Source: Tessaracoccus timonensis
GTDB taxonomy: Bacteria > Actinomycetota > Actinomycetes > Propionibacteriales > Propionibacteriaceae
DNA: 64,000 nucleotides
Assembly: GCF_900343145.1 (NCBI RefSeq)
Contig: NZ_LT996886.1
Span: 2,108,001-2,172,000, forward strand
Reading direction: 5' to 3'
Below, one piece after another: positions 26,814-36,646 of this stretch. The notes below the pieces were generated by a model that saw only the letters and a program-made list of their open reading frames with translations, made no database searches and had not been told where the DNA came from. The first letter of the stretch is position 1. Every line of letters starts with the position of its first letter. The position numbers and the translations under genes are program-made.

Positions 26814-27136
26814 TGGAGTGGGGATTCCTGGCCGGAGCAGTGGTGTGCGAGGTCGTGGCGACGCTGTGCTTGCGCGTGGCCGCGAACGGTCGTCGCGGAT
26901 TCTACGGCGTCGTCACGGTGGGATACGTGCTCGCCTTCGCCCTCCTGACACTGGCGCTGCGAGGCGGGATCGGGCTCGGCGTCGCGTACGGGATCTGGAC
27001 CGCGTCGGGCGTCGCGCTCACGGCCGTGGCGTCGCGGATCATCTTCAAGGAGCCCCTCACTCGGCTCATGATGCTGGGGATCGGGCTCATCGTCGCCGGC
27101 GTGCTCGTCATCGAGATCGGCTCGGCTGCCCATTGA
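26813..27136 (+). CDS. Small multidrug resistance (SMR) family protein, subunit 2
   Basis: 107 residues, four helices, with WGFLAGAVVCEVVATLCLRVA (conserved Glu in CEV) and GVAYGIWTASGVALTA. ATG 26813 overlaps the previous stop by one base. Paired SMR proteins such as EbrAB and YkkCD act as heterodimers with opposite topology; the tight overlap supports that here. Confidence 0.9.
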   Translation: MEWGFLAGAVVCEVVATLCLRVAANGRRGFYGVVTVGYVLAFALLTLALRGGIGLGVAYGIWTASGVALTAVASRIIFKEPLTRLMMLGIGLIVAGVLVIEIGSAAH

Positions 27137-27395
27137 GCGACGCCCACTCGCGCCGGAAGCCCGGCTCATCGGGCGCGTCTCCCGAGGCGCCGTCTGCAGG
27201 AATCAGTGATTCCTCGCCCATCCGGTAGTGTGTGAAGCGAACTCTGTTCAGACTGGCCGCATGCTCGGAGATCATCTGGTCCTCGGTAGTGGCTTTCGGG
27301 ATACGCATATGCCCGCGAGCCTCGATCGAAGACCGGTGAGGAACGTCCCGGAGACGAACTTTCGCGCATGTGGCATGCACGAAAGGAACCTGTAC

Positions 27396-29606
27396 GTGAC
27401 AGGAATTGAATACACCGAGGCCGTGATCGACAACGGCTCGTACGGCAAACATGTCGTGCGCTTCGAATCGGGCCAGCTCGCGCAGCAGGCCGACGGCTCC
27501 GCTGCCGTCTACATCGACGACGACACCATGCTGCTCGCTTCTACGTGTGCGCAAAAGACGCCGCGTGACGCGATCGATTTCTTCCCGCTCACCGTTGACA
27601 TCGAAGAGCGCATGTACGCGGCCGGTAAAATCCCCGGCTCTTTCTTCCGACGCGAGGGTCGCCCGGGCGAAGCCGCCATTTTGGCCGCCCGCCTCATCGA
27701 CCGCCCGCTGCGCCCCGCATTCGTCAAGGGTCTGCGCAACGAAGTGCAGGTCATTGTCACCGTCATGGCGCTGAACCCCGACGTGTACTACGACGTCGTC
27801 GCCATCAACGCCGCATCTATGGCCACCCAGCTGGCTGGTCTGCCGTTCTCCGGCCCCATCGGCGGTGTGCGCGTCGCCCTCATCGACGACACCTGGGTGT
27901 GTTTCCCCACTGTCGAGCAGGTGCAGAAGTCGACCTTCCAGATGGTGGTTGCCGGACGCGTCCTCGACGACGGCGACGTCGCCATCATGATGGTGGAAGC
28001 CGGCGGCACGGACGCCACTTGGGAGCTCGTGCGCGGTGGCAAGACCGCCCCGACTGAGGAGGTCGTTGGGCAGGGCCTCGAGGCCGCAAAGCCGTTCATC
28101 AAGACGCTGTGCGACGCCCAGGCTGAGCTCGCTGCCAAGCTGCCGAAGGAAACCTACGACTTCCCGGTCTTCCTCGATTACCAGGACGACGTGTACGCCG
28201 CCGTCGAGGAGCTCGCGAAGGATCGCATCGCTGAGGCGATGACCATCCCCGGCAAGCAGGAGCGCGACGACGCCACGCACGCCATCCGCCAGGATGTGCA
28301 GGAGCAGCTCGCTGAGAAGTTCGAAGACCGCGAGAACGAGATCGCCGCTGCGCTGAAGGCCATCACGAAGAAGATCGTCCGTCACCGCACGCTCACCGAA
28401 GGCGTGCGTATCGACGGGCGCGGCGTCACCGATATCCGTGCGCTGTCCGCCGAGGTCGCTGTCGTGCCGCGCGTGCACGGCTCGGCGCTGTTCCAGCGCG
28501 GCGAGACGCAGATCCTCGGTGTGTCGACGCTGAACATGCTGGACATGGAGCAGAAGATCGACACGCTCTCGCCCGAGCACACCAAGCGCTACATGCACAA
28601 CTACAACTTCCCGCCGTACTCCACGGGCGAGACGGGGCGCGTCGGCTCGCCGAAGCGTCGCGAGGTCGGCCACGGCGCGCTCGCCGAGCGTGCGCTCGTG
28701 CCGGTGCTGCCCACGCGCGAGGAGTTCCCCTACGCTATCCGCCAGGTCTCCGAGGCGCTGGGCTCGAACGGCTCCACGTCGATGGGCTCGGTGTGTGCCT
28801 CGACGATGTCGCTGCTGAACGCCGGTGTGCCGCTGCGCGCCGCCGTCGCGGGTATCGCCATGGGCCTCATGAGCGAGGAACTCGACGGCGAGACGCACTA
28901 CGTCGCCCTCACCGACATCCTTGGTGTGGAAGACGCCCTGGGTGACATGGACTTCAAGGTGGCCGGCACCCGCGACTTCGTCACGGCGCTCCAGCTGGAC
29001 ACCAAGCTCAACGGCATTCCCGCCAGCGAGCTGCAGAAGGCGCTGCTGCAGGCCCGCGACGCGCGCCACACGCTGCTCGACGTGATGGGCGAGGCCATCG
29101 ATGTACCCGACGAAATGAGCCCCTACGCGCCGCGTATCGTCGCGATCAAGGTGCCCGTCGACAAGATCGGTGAGGTCATCGGCCCCAAGGGCAAGATGAT
29201 CAACCAGATTCAGGACGAGACCGGCGCCAACATCTCGATCGAAGACGACGGCACCGTCTACGTGGGCGCGGAGGACGGTGCAGCCGCCGACGCGGCCATC
29301 GCCCAGATCAACGCCATCGCCAACCCGCACATGCCGGAGAAGGGTGAGCGCTTCCTCGGTACCGTCGTGAAGACCACCACCTTCGGTGCCTTCGTGTCGT
29401 TGTTGCCTGGCAAGGACGGCCTGCTGCACATCTCGAAGCTGCGCGCACTCGCCGGCGGTAAGCGCGTCGAGAATGTCGACGATGTGGTCAGCGTTGGCCA
29501 GAAGCTCCAGGTGGAGATCTCCGACATCGACGATCGCGGCAAGCTCTCGCTCGTCCCCGTCATCGAGGAAGAAGGGAAGCAGGAGGAGCGCTCCGAGGAG
29601 GAGTGA
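27396..29606 (+). CDS. pnp: Polyribonucleotide nucleotidyltransferase (PNPase)
   Basis: 736 residues. Two RNase PH domains ([50 protein letters not shown]), then KH ([24 protein letters not shown]) and S1 ([23 protein letters not shown]) domains. PNPase degrades RNA 3'-5' using phosphate. The start is GTG 27396 ([11 protein letters not shown]), with GAAAGGA about eight bases upstream; a longer in-frame extension to 27228 has no ribosome site. The 259-base upstream gap holds a short hairpin (CGCGCC 27149-27154 with GGCGCG 27172-27177) and probably the promoter. Confidence 0.97.
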   Translation: MTGIEYTEAVIDNGSYGKHVVRFESGQLAQQADGSAAVYIDDDTMLLASTCAQKTPRDAIDFFPLTVDIEERMYAAGKIPGSFFRREGRPGEAAILAARLIDRPLRPAFVKGLRNEVQVIVTVMALNPDVYYDVVAINAASMATQLAGLPFSGPIGGVRVALIDDTWVCFPTVEQVQKSTFQMVVAGRVLDDGDVAIMMVEAGGTDATWELVRGGKTAPTEEVVGQGLEAAKPFIKTLCDAQAELAAKLPKETYDFPVFLDYQDDVYAAVEELAKDRIAEAMTIPGKQERDDATHAIRQDVQEQLAEKFEDRENEIAAALKAITKKIVRHRTLTEGVRIDGRGVTDIRALSAEVAVVPRVHGSALFQRGETQILGVSTLNMLDMEQKIDTLSPEHTKRYMHNYNFPPYSTGETGRVGSPKRREVGHGALAERALVPVLPTREEFPYAIRQVSEALGSNGSTSMGSVCASTMSLLNAGVPLRAAVAGIAMGLMSEELDGETHYVALTDILGVEDALGDMDFKVAGTRDFVTALQLDTKLNGIPASELQKALLQARDARHTLLDVMGEAIDVPDEMSPYAPRIVAIKVPVDKIGEVIGPKGKMINQIQDETGANISIEDDGTVYVGAEDGAAADAAIAQINAIANPHMPEKGERFLGTVVKTTTFGAFVSLLPGKDGLLHISKLRALAGGKRVENVDDVVSVGQKLQVEISDIDDRGKLSLVPVIEEEGKQEERSEEE

Positions 29607-29626
29607 GTTCCGATCATCTCAGTGAT

Positions 29627-29664
29627 CACGGCCGGCCATTGCTCATCGGGCAAGGCCGGCCGTG
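29627..29664 (+). terminator. pnp terminator hairpin
   Basis: CACGGCCGGCC (29627-29637) pairs perfectly with GGCCGGCCGTG (29654-29664), extended by TTGC/GCAA inside the loop. It starts 20 bases after the pnp stop and has no U-tract. Confidence 0.65.
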
Positions 29665-29765
29665 GCGCATCCGTGGGCGTTCGCATCCTCGGTTCGGACC
29701 CTACTGGTAGAACTGAAGTAGTACGAAGCGATGGATTCGCCCAAACCATGCAGGAGGTAACCAGC

Positions 29766-30509
29766 ATGAACGCAACCAAGGTTGGCGTCTTCGGCGTCAG
29801 CGGCAAGATGGGTAGCCAGGTGGTGACCGCCGTCGAAGAAGCCGAAGGCATGGTGTTCACCGGAGGTTCTGATCTTGAGGCGCCTCGAGAAGCCATCAAG
29901 GACGCCCAGGTGGTCGTCGACTTCACCCATCCAGATGCGGTGATGGACAACATTGAATGGGCCCTTGAACGCGGCCTGGACATGGTGATCGGCACCACAG
30001 GCTTCGACGAAGACAGGCTGCAGCGTGTGCGCACATTGTGCGACGAACACCCTGATGTGGGCGTGCTCATTGCGTCGAACTTCTCTATTGGCGCGAACCT
30101 GCTGATGCGATTCTCGGAACTCGCAGCGAAGTACTACCCGTCGGTAGAGATTGTGGAGCTGCACCATCCCAACAAGGCCGACGCCCCGTCGGGCACAGCG
30201 ACGACGACCGCGCAGCGGATCGCCGCGGTGCGCAATGAGGAGCGCATGGACGCGGTTCCGGATGCGACGGTGCACGACGAGCTTGGTGCCCGCGGCGCGC
30301 AGGTCGAGGGGATTCACGTGCATGCGGTGCGTCTGCAGGGGCTCGTTGCGCACCAGGAGGCGCTCTTTGGCGCGGCCGGCGAGAACCTCACCATCCGCCA
30401 CGACTCCTTCGACCGGGCCTCGTTCATGCCCGGCGTGATCGCCGCAATCGAGCACGTGCGCACTCATAAGGGCCTCACCCTCGGGCTCTCTGAGGTGTTG
30501 GGAATCTGA
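29766..30509 (+). CDS. dapB: 4-hydroxy-tetrahydrodipicolinate reductase
   Basis: 247 residues. DapB reduces 4-hydroxy-tetrahydrodipicolinate in the diaminopimelate/lysine pathway. Visible motifs: dinucleotide-binding GVFGVSGKMGSQVV, VVDFTHPDAV, GTTGF, ASNFSIGANLL and the substrate motif ELHHPNKADAPSGTA. ATG 29766 follows GGAGGTAACC. It is a single gene, with a strong terminator 39 bases downstream. Confidence 0.96.
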   Translation: MNATKVGVFGVSGKMGSQVVTAVEEAEGMVFTGGSDLEAPREAIKDAQVVVDFTHPDAVMDNIEWALERGLDMVIGTTGFDEDRLQRVRTLCDEHPDVGVLIASNFSIGANLLMRFSELAAKYYPSVEIVELHHPNKADAPSGTATTTAQRIAAVRNEERMDAVPDATVHDELGARGAQVEGIHVHAVRLQGLVAHQEALFGAAGENLTIRHDSFDRASFMPGVIAAIEHVRTHKGLTLGLSEVLGI

Positions 30510-30547
30510 CGCGTCTGAGTCAGTCCACCCAGCCCCACTCACATAAG

Positions 30548-30593
30548 GAATGCTGGAACCCACCCAAAACGGTGGGTTCCAGCATTCTTTATT
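30548..30593 (+). terminator. Rho-independent terminator after dapB
   Basis: A perfect 17-bp stem: GAATGCTGGAACCCACC (30548-30564) and GGTGGGTTCCAGCATTC (30571-30587), a six-base loop, then TTTATT. One of the strongest terminators in the window. Confidence 0.92.
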
Positions 30594-30604
30594 GACGACG
30601 ACGC

Positions 30605-30885
30605 CCGAGCGCGCCGCAGATGATTTCGACACGCCGCTTTCAGCGGCGGCTCAATCATCGGGTGGAAGCATACCTGATGATTGAGTAGCGTCCGCGCATG
30701 CACAGATGATTGAGTAGCGTCCGCGCGGCACAGATGATTGAGTAGCGTCCGCGCGGCACAGATGATTGAGTAGCGCCCGCGCACCACCGATGATTGAGTA
30801 GCGCCCGAAGGGCGCGTATCGAAATCATCCCAGCAGGTTTCGATACGCCCACTGCGTGGGCTACTCAACCACCGGCAACAACCAA
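30605..30885. repeat. REP-like palindromes with five tandem 28-bp units
   Basis: The unit GATGATTGAGTAGCG followed by a CG-rich 13 bases starts at 30676, 30705, 30733, 30761 and 30789 (period 28, first 29). The block ends in an inverted structure GATTGAGTAGCGCCC-GAA-GGGCGCGTATC and then GGTTTCGATACGCCC-ACTGC-GTGGGCTACTCAACCACC. A mirror copy (GATTTCGACACGCCG ... GGCGGCTCAATCATC) lies to the left at 30620-30660. Related palindromes occur between genes in many actinobacteria. The repeats fall between the dapB terminator and a convergent GNAT gene. Confidence 0.85.
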
Positions 30886-30895
30886 CCGCACCTCC

Positions 30896-31414
30896 TCACG
30901 CAATCCCGGTGTGGAACCGGGTGAGCTTCAGCGAATGCTCGCCGTTTTCGGTGGCTGCTTCCTGGTGGGCGCCGTCGGCACCCCAGCCGCCGGACAGTAG
31001 GAACTCGTGCATGACGTCGTCGGTGGTGGGAACCCACATGGTGGCGACGGTGAACCCGTCGGTGCGGAGTGTGTCGACGGCGGCCTGCATGAGGCGGGAT
31101 CCGTGGCCCTGCCCACGCGCGCCGGGGTCAACGACCAGCTCGGCGAGTTCGCCGTCGGTGGGGCTGGCGTCGGGGTCATCGGACGGCTTGGTGACGGCGA
31201 ACCCGACGATGCCCGCCTCTCCCAGCGCGACGAGCACCCGCATCGTGGCGAGTGGGGGACGGGTGATGGCCGCGTGCCACAGTTGGGTGGCCTGCTCGGC
31301 GCTGACCTCGTCGAGCATCACAGCGAGGCTGGGCTGTGTGTTCCAGACGCGACGTTGGATGCGCGCGACGTCGACAGCTTCGGCGGGCATGGCAAGACGG
31401 ACCGTGTTGATCAT
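30896..31414 (-). CDS. GNAT-family N-acetyltransferase
   Basis: 172 residues with the acetyl-CoA site ELVVDPGARGQGHGSRLMQAAVD. The N-terminal half has ARIQRRVWNTQPSLAVMLDEV. ATG 31414 is chosen because TAGACT lies six bases upstream (31426-31421), the leaderless arrangement; GTG 31420 is an alternative. Substrate unknown. It is divergent from the RNase J gene with only 33 bases between starts. Confidence 0.85.
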   Translation of the reverse strand: MINTVRLAMPAEAVDVARIQRRVWNTQPSLAVMLDEVSAEQATQLWHAAITRPPLATMRVLVALGEAGIVGFAVTKPSDDPDASPTDGELAELVVDPGARGQGHGSRLMQAAVDTLRTDGFTVATMWVPTTDDVMHEFLLSGGWGADGAHQEAATENGEHSLKLTRFHTGIA

Positions 31415-31420
31415 GCGCAC

Positions 31421-31440
31421 AGTCTATTGTCCGATAGTGT
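31421..31440. promoter_or_regulatory. Back-to-back -10 boxes between GNAT and RNase J genes
   Basis: AGTCTA (31421-31426, TAGACT on the minus strand) and TAGTGT (31435-31440, plus strand) are separated by eight bases. Each lies 6-7 bases before its start codon, so both transcripts would begin at or next to the AUG. The -35 of each would sit inside the other coding region. Confidence 0.6.
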
Positions 31441-31447
31441 TGGGGGT

Positions 31448-33124
31448 ATGACCGAACTGCGTACGCCACCGAAGCTGAAGCCAGGCACACTGCGTGTCAT
31501 CCCGCTTGGCGGGTTAGGCGATGTTGGCCGCAATATGACGGCCTTCGAGATCGACGGCGAGATCGCCCTCGTCGACTGCGGTGTGCTCTTCCCGGAGGAC
31601 ACGCACCCCGGCGTCGACCTCATCCTGCCCGGCCTTGACTACCTCAAGGATCGCCTCGACGACGTGGTGGCGCTGGTGCTCACCCACGGTCATGAGGACC
31701 ACATCGGCGCCGTGCCGTACCTGCTGAAGATGCGCCCCGACATTCCCGTCTATGGGTCGCGCCTGACGCTGGCATTCGTCGCGGCAAAGCTGCGCGAGCA
31801 CCGGTTGCGAAACTTCGAACTCATCGACGTGAAGGAAGGCGACGAGGTCCGCGTCGGCGGATACGAGTTCGAGTTCCTCGCGGTGAACCACTCCATCCCC
31901 GACGCGCTCGCGGTCGCCATCCGCACGAAGGCGGGCGTCGTGCTGCACACCGGCGACTTCAAGATGGATCAGCTTCCGCTCGATGGCCGCATCACAGACC
32001 TGCGCGGGTTCGCGCGGCTGGGGACGAAGGGCGTCGACCTGTTCCTCGTCGACTCCACGAACGCAGAAACCCCAGGATTCACGACGCACGAGGTCGACAT
32101 CGAACCGGCGATGACCAGGGTGTTCGATCAGGCCAAGGGCAAGCTGATCGTCGCGTGCTTTGCCAGCCACGTGCACCGCGTACAGCAGGTGCTTGACCAG
32201 GCGGTCTTGCACGGCCGCAAGGTGTGTTACGTGGGGCGCTCGATGGTGCGCAACATGTCCACCGCGCGTGATCTCGGCTACCTCAAGGTGCCGCCGGGCA
32301 TCATGATCGAGCTGAAGGACCTCTCCAACTACCGCGACGACGAAGTGGTGGTGATCTCGACGGGCTCCCAGGGCGAGCCGCTCGCCGCGCTCAGCCGAAT
32401 CGCGAACCGTGAGCATCCACACATCGAGGTAGGGGAGGGCGACACCGTCCTGCTCGCCAGCTCGCTGATTCCGGGCAACGAGAACTCGGTGTACCGCGTG
32501 ATCAACGGGCTCACGAAGCTCGGCGCCAACGTCGTGCACAAGGGCAATGCGCTCGTGCACGTCTCAGGGCACGCGTCGGCAGGCGAGCTGCTGTACTGCT
32601 ACAACATTCTCCGCCCCAAGAACGTGATGCCGGTGCACGGCGAGGTGCGGCACCTCGTTGCAAACGGCAATCTTGCGAAGAGAACCGGCGTCCCGGAGGA
32701 GAACGTGGTCATCGTCGAGGACGGCGGCGTTGTCGACCTGGCGAAGGGGAAGGCCAAGGTGGTCGGCAAGGTCGACGCCAGCTACATCTTCGTCGACGGC
32801 TCCACCGTCGGCGACGTGTCCGACGCCGTGAGCGATCGCCTGATTCTGGGCGAGGAAGGGTTCATCTCGATCATCACCGTCGTGAGCCTGCACAACAAGG
32901 AAGTGATCTCCGGGCCCATCATTAACGCCCGTGGTTTCGCTGAAGAAGACACCGTGTTCGACGCGGTGCATCTGCAGATTTACGACGCGCTCCAGGAAGC
33001 GATGCGCGATGGCGTCGAGGACACGCACCGACTCCAGCAGGTGGTGCGTCGCACGATCGGGCAGTGGGTTTCGAAGAAGCTCCGACGTCGACCCATGATC
33101 GTGCCCGTGGTGATCACGACCTAG
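31448..33124 (+). CDS. rnj: Ribonuclease J
   Basis: 558 residues. The metallo-beta-lactamase core has LTHGHEDHIGAVPYLL (HxHxDH) and TGDFKMDQLP; the beta-CASP region includes CFASHVHRVQQVLDQA and SGHASAGELLYCYNILRPKNVMPVHGE. RNase J combines 5'-3' exonuclease and endonuclease activity in mRNA and rRNA processing. ATG 31448 is preceded by TAGTGT then seven bases, so it is probably leaderless. Confidence 0.96.
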   Translation: MTELRTPPKLKPGTLRVIPLGGLGDVGRNMTAFEIDGEIALVDCGVLFPEDTHPGVDLILPGLDYLKDRLDDVVALVLTHGHEDHIGAVPYLLKMRPDIPVYGSRLTLAFVAAKLREHRLRNFELIDVKEGDEVRVGGYEFEFLAVNHSIPDALAVAIRTKAGVVLHTGDFKMDQLPLDGRITDLRGFARLGTKGVDLFLVDSTNAETPGFTTHEVDIEPAMTRVFDQAKGKLIVACFASHVHRVQQVLDQAVLHGRKVCYVGRSMVRNMSTARDLGYLKVPPGIMIELKDLSNYRDDEVVVISTGSQGEPLAALSRIANREHPHIEVGEGDTVLLASSLIPGNENSVYRVINGLTKLGANVVHKGNALVHVSGHASAGELLYCYNILRPKNVMPVHGEVRHLVANGNLAKRTGVPEENVVIVEDGGVVDLAKGKAKVVGKVDASYIFVDGSTVGDVSDAVSDRLILGEEGFISIITVVSLHNKEVISGPIINARGFAEEDTVFDAVHLQIYDALQEAMRDGVEDTHRLQQVVRRTIGQWVSKKLRRRPMIVPVVITT

Positions 33125-33135
33125 GACGCCGCAGT

Positions 33136-33164
33136 TTGACCAGGTGCCGCTGAAGTCGTAGAGT
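33136..33164 (+). promoter_or_regulatory. Promoter of rplU-rpmA
   Basis: TTGACC (33136-33141) and TAGAGT (33159-33164) with an exact 17-base spacer. The start would leave a leader of about 80 bases that contains a GTGCAT...ATGCCGGTGCAC inverted repeat, possibly a ribosomal-protein leader structure. Confidence 0.7.
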
Positions 33165-33252
33165 AATCCCTCGGTGCATTGCCGGGTGTCGCTGTCGTGA
33201 TGCCGGTGCACTGGTTAACGTGAAGTAAAGTTTCCAAGAAGGTAGGTCAGGC

Positions 33253-33561
33253 GTGTACGCAATCGTGCGCAACGGCGGACGCCAGCACAAGGTTGCTGTT
33301 GGCGACATCCTCGACATCGATCTGGTGTCCGAAGAGGTCGGCGGTACCGTCAACCTGCAGCCCCTGCTGCTCGTCGACGGTGACAAGATCACCTCCGACG
33401 CCAAGGGCCTTGACAAGGTTTCCGTCACCGCAGAGGTGCTCGGCGAAACCAAGGGTCCGAAGATCCGGATCATGAAGTACAAGAACAAGACCGGCTACAA
33501 GAAGCGCCTTGGCCACCGCCAGCGCTACACCCAGGTGAAGATCACCGGCATCGAGAGCTGA
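33253..33561 (+). CDS. rplU: 50S ribosomal protein L21
   Basis: 102 residues, full length: [56 protein letters not shown] start with an upstream AAGGTAGG. Followed 13 bases later by rpmA, the conserved rplU-rpmA-obg order. Confidence 0.98.
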   Translation: MYAIVRNGGRQHKVAVGDILDIDLVSEEVGGTVNLQPLLLVDGDKITSDAKGLDKVSVTAEVLGETKGPKIRIMKYKNKTGYKKRLGHRQRYTQVKITGIES

Positions 33562-33574
33562 GGGAGTAAGAACA

Positions 33575-33826
33575 ATGGCATCCAAGAAGGGCGTTTCCTC
33601 CACCCGTAACGGCCGCGACTCCAACGCGCAGCGCCTCGGCGTGAAGCGCTTCGGCGGCGAGGTCGTCGGCGCAGGTGAGATCATCGTGCGTCAGCGCGGC
33701 ACCCAGTTCCACCCCGGCGACAACGTCGGCCGCGGTGGCGACGACACCCTCTTCGCACTCGCTGAGGGAAGCGTGCAGTTCGGCGTGAAGCGCGGCCGTC
33801 GCGTCGTGAGCGTCGTCTCCGCCTGA
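33575..33826 (+). CDS. rpmA: 50S ribosomal protein L27
   Basis: 83 residues: [57 protein letters not shown]27's N-terminal tail reaches the peptidyl-transferase centre. No firmicute-type N-terminal cleavage sequence is present. GAGGGAGTAAG precedes ATG. Confidence 0.98.
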   Translation: MASKKGVSSTRNGRDSNAQRLGVKRFGGEVVGAGEIIVRQRGTQFHPGDNVGRGGDDTLFALAEGSVQFGVKRGRRVVSVVSA

Positions 33827-33844
33827 CGAATCTGTTTCTAGCGC

Positions 33845-33872
33845 AAAGCGGTCCTTCGGGGCCGCTTTTCGT
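33845..33872 (+). terminator. rpmA terminator
   Basis: AAAGCGGTCC (33845-33854), TTCG loop, GGGCCGCTTT (33859-33868) with one G-T pair, then TCGTTTTCC. It separates rplU-rpmA from obgE, which has its own promoter. Confidence 0.85.
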
Positions 33873-33899
33873 TTTCCTCCAAACGATAGGCTTGCCACC

Positions 33900-35390
33900 A
33901 TGGCCATTCCCTCGTTCGTAGACCGCGTGCGGTTCACCGTCGCTGCCGGCAACGGCGGACACGGCTGTGCCTCCGTGAAGCGCGAAAAGTTCAAGCCACT
34001 CGGTGGCCCCGACGGCGGCAACGGCGGCAACGGAGGGTCTGTCATCCTGCGCGTCGACGGCGGTCTGCACACGCTGCTCGAATTCCACCGCCAGTCCATC
34101 CGTCGCGCCAGCAATGGCAATCCCGGACAAGGCGACTTCAAGCACGGCGCTGCGGGGGAGGACATCGTGCTCAACGTGCCGAGCGGCACTGTTGTTACTG
34201 ACGTCGTCACCGGCGAACAGCTGGCCGATCTCACCGAAGATGGGCAGGAGTTCGTCGCCGCAGAGGGCGGGCGTGGTGGTCTCGGTAACGCCGCGCTGGC
34301 TTCGTCGACGCGGAAAGCTCCCGGCTTCGCGTTGCTGGGCGAAGAAGGCGAATCGAGAGAGATTCGTCTCGAACTCAAGGTGGTGGCCGACGTCGGCCTC
34401 GTTGGGTTCCCGTCGGCAGGAAAGTCGTCGCTTATCGCAGCCATCTCGAAGGCGCGGCCGAAGATCGCCGACTACCCGTTCACCACGCTTGTTCCCAACT
34501 TAGGGGTGGTGAGTGCCGGCGACGTGACGTACACCGTCGCCGATGTGCCAGGCTTGATCGAGGGAGCATCGCTTGGCAAGGGTCTCGGCTTCGATTTCTT
34601 GCGTCATATCGAGCGTTGTCAGGCGATCGTGCACGTCATTGACCTCGCCACCTATGAACCCGGGCGCGATCCGCTGAGCGACCTGGAAATCATCGAGGGC
34701 GAACTCACCGCGCACGGTGGGCTTGAGGATCGTCCGCGCCTCGTGGCGTTGAACAAGGTAGATCTGCCGGATGCCCCCGAGATGGCAGACATGGTGCGCC
34801 CGGAACTGGAAGCGGCCGGGCATCAGGTGTTCACCATCTCCACGAAGACCAGCGAAGGCCTCAACGAGTTGAAGTTCGCTATGGCCGCCATCGTCGAAGA
34901 GCGGCGTGCAGCGTTGCCGGAACCGGAGCTCAGGCCCGTCATTCGGCCCAAGGCAGTCGGGCGCAAGCGGGATAGCGTCGAGGAATTCACCATCGAGAAG
35001 AAGGGCGACGGCGAAGGCGGATTCCTGTGGCGTGTGCGCGGTGACAAGCCAGAACGCTGGATTCGGCAGACCGACTTCAACAACGCTGAGGCCGTCGGGT
35101 ATCTCGCAGACCGTCTCAATCGTCTTGGCATCGAAGACAAGCTCCTGCAGCTCGGCGCCATCGCCGGCGATGCCGTGGCCATCGGCGGGGATGACGCCGT
35201 CGTGTTTGACTTTGCCCCACAGATCGAAACTGGCGCAGAAATTTTGAGCCGACGCGGTGAGGATCAGCGCTTCGACACGGAACGGCCCGCCGCCACCCGT
35301 CGCCGCCAGCGCAACGCGGAATACCATGCGGCGAAGGCCGCAGGCGTGGACTACGCGTTGGAAGGGATTGCAGACGACGATGAGGAGTGA
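33900..35390 (+). CDS. obgE: GTPase ObgE/CgtA
   Basis: 496 residues. The glycine-rich Obg fold ([38 protein letters not shown]), the G domain ([50 protein letters not shown]) and a C-terminal OCT domain as in actinobacteria. Obg acts in 50S assembly and stress signalling. TAGGCT at 33887-33892 is seven bases before ATG, suggesting a leaderless mRNA. The 3' end overlaps proB by 11 bases. Confidence 0.96.
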   Translation: MAIPSFVDRVRFTVAAGNGGHGCASVKREKFKPLGGPDGGNGGNGGSVILRVDGGLHTLLEFHRQSIRRASNGNPGQGDFKHGAAGEDIVLNVPSGTVVTDVVTGEQLADLTEDGQEFVAAEGGRGGLGNAALASSTRKAPGFALLGEEGESREIRLELKVVADVGLVGFPSAGKSSLIAAISKARPKIADYPFTTLVPNLGVVSAGDVTYTVADVPGLIEGASLGKGLGFDFLRHIERCQAIVHVIDLATYEPGRDPLSDLEIIEGELTAHGGLEDRPRLVALNKVDLPDAPEMADMVRPELEAAGHQVFTISTKTSEGLNELKFAMAAIVEERRAALPEPELRPVIRPKAVGRKRDSVEEFTIEKKGDGEGGFLWRVRGDKPERWIRQTDFNNAEAVGYLADRLNRLGIEDKLLQLGAIAGDAVAIGGDDAVVFDFAPQIETGAEILSRRGEDQRFDTERPAATRRRQRNAEYHAAKAAGVDYALEGIADDDEE

Positions 35391-36471
35391 GATCACTAAC
35401 GCTCAGCGCATCGTCGTCAAGATTGGCTCCTCCTCTCTGACACATCCCGACGGCTCCCTCGACGAGGCACGCATCCAGACGCTCGCCACCGTGCTGGCCG
35501 GACTGCACAACGACGGCCGACGCGTCGTCGTGGTCACCTCCGGGGCCATCGCCGCGGCGCTGAAGCCGCTCGGGCTGCATCGACGCCCACGTGACTTGGA
35601 AACACAGCAGGCTGCCGCCGCAGTCGGGCAGGGGCTACTCATTCGCTCCTACAGCGACGCATTCGCGGCGCACGGGCTGACCGTCGCGCAGCTGCTGCTC
35701 ACCGTCGAGGATGTGCTGAGCCCCACCACCTACCGCAACGCGCTCAATACGTTTTCCAGGTTGTTCCGCCTCGGAGTCGTACCGGTGGTGAACGAGAACG
35801 ACACTACGGCAACCCATGAGGTCCGCTTCGGTGACAATGACCGTCTTGCCGCGCTCATCGCCCACCTGGTGCGCGCCGACGCGCTGGTGCTGTTGAGCGA
35901 CGTCGACGGGCTCTACACAGCCCACCCTGAGACGCCGGGAGCGACGATGCTGAGCCGCGTCGACGACGTGGCAGCCCTCGACGTCGACACCTCCCGTATC
36001 GGTTCGCGCGTGGGAACCGGGGGCATGCGCACGAAGTTGCAGTCCGCGGACATCGCGACGGGAGCAGGTGTCGCGGTGGTGCTCACGCACGCGAACAATC
36101 TGGCGCAGGCGCTCGCCGGTGAGGAAGTCGGCACGCTGTTCACACCGTCGGGGAAGCGACGCCCGAGGCGGCTGCTGTGGCTCGCTCACGCGGCCCAACC
36201 ACGAGGACGAGTGCACGTGGACGCCGGTGCCGTCACCGCCATTACGAGGCAGCACGCATCGCTGCTGCCGGTGGGCGTCACGCACGTTGAGGGCGCCTTC
36301 GAGGAAAGTGATCCCATCGAGATCATCGGCCCCGACGACGGCGTCGTCGCCCGTGGATTCGCCGGCCACGGTTCGCACGAGCTGCTCGACGCGCTCAGCA
36401 ACGGCGCCGCGGACGGGGCGCTAGGCATGCACGGGCCCGTCGTACACAGGGACCTGCTCATCCTGCTCTGA
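35380..36471 (+). CDS. proB: Glutamate 5-kinase
   Basis: 363 residues. ProB phosphorylates glutamate in the first step of proline synthesis. It has [56 protein letters not shown] and [20 protein letters not shown], then a C-terminal PUA domain ([27 protein letters not shown]). ATG 35380 lies inside the obgE end. Its partner proA is 6 kb away, separated by a sugar-transport block. Confidence 0.95.
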   Translation: MRSEITNAQRIVVKIGSSSLTHPDGSLDEARIQTLATVLAGLHNDGRRVVVVTSGAIAAALKPLGLHRRPRDLETQQAAAAVGQGLLIRSYSDAFAAHGLTVAQLLLTVEDVLSPTTYRNALNTFSRLFRLGVVPVVNENDTTATHEVRFGDNDRLAALIAHLVRADALVLLSDVDGLYTAHPETPGATMLSRVDDVAALDVDTSRIGSRVGTGGMRTKLQSADIATGAGVAVVLTHANNLAQALAGEEVGTLFTPSGKRRPRRLLWLAHAAQPRGRVHVDAGAVTAITRQHASLLPVGVTHVEGAFEESDPIEIIGPDDGVVARGFAGHGSHELLDALSNGAADGALGMHGPVVHRDLLILL

Positions 36472-36496
36472 CCTGGGCCCGGGCGCCCGAGCCGCT

Positions 36497-36580
36497 ACGG
36501 AAACGTTACCGAAGTGAGACCCCCGACTCTGGTGCCGCTGCATTACAAGTTGTAGTATCAGAGGCAACGGAAACGTTTTA
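36497..36580 (+). promoter_or_regulatory. Two LacI-type operators ahead of the sugar ABC operon
   Basis: CGGAAACGTTACCG (about 36498-36511) and CGGAAACGTTTTA (about 36568-36580) share the core GGAAACGTT, the usual central motif of LacI-family sites. They lie 71 bases apart, flanking a possible -10 TAGTAT (36553-36558) upstream of the solute-binding-protein gene. The LacI regulator at 39756 in the same operon is the likely ligand, probably by autoregulation. Confidence 0.72.
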
Positions 36581-36646
36581 GTGAACCACTTCCGTGCGCC
36601 CCTACCTGCAGGGGTGGGACAACGTCGTCGAGAAAGGCACATACGA

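Noticed and set aside
29258-30070. Long minus-strand open frame opposite pnp and dapB
   Set aside because: It lies opposite two well-recognised genes, has no family similarity or ribosome site, and reflects GC-rich third-position bias.
30676-30816. CRISPR array
   Set aside because: The 28-base units are contiguous with no unique spacers and are linked to REP-type palindromes, so it is a tandem repeat.
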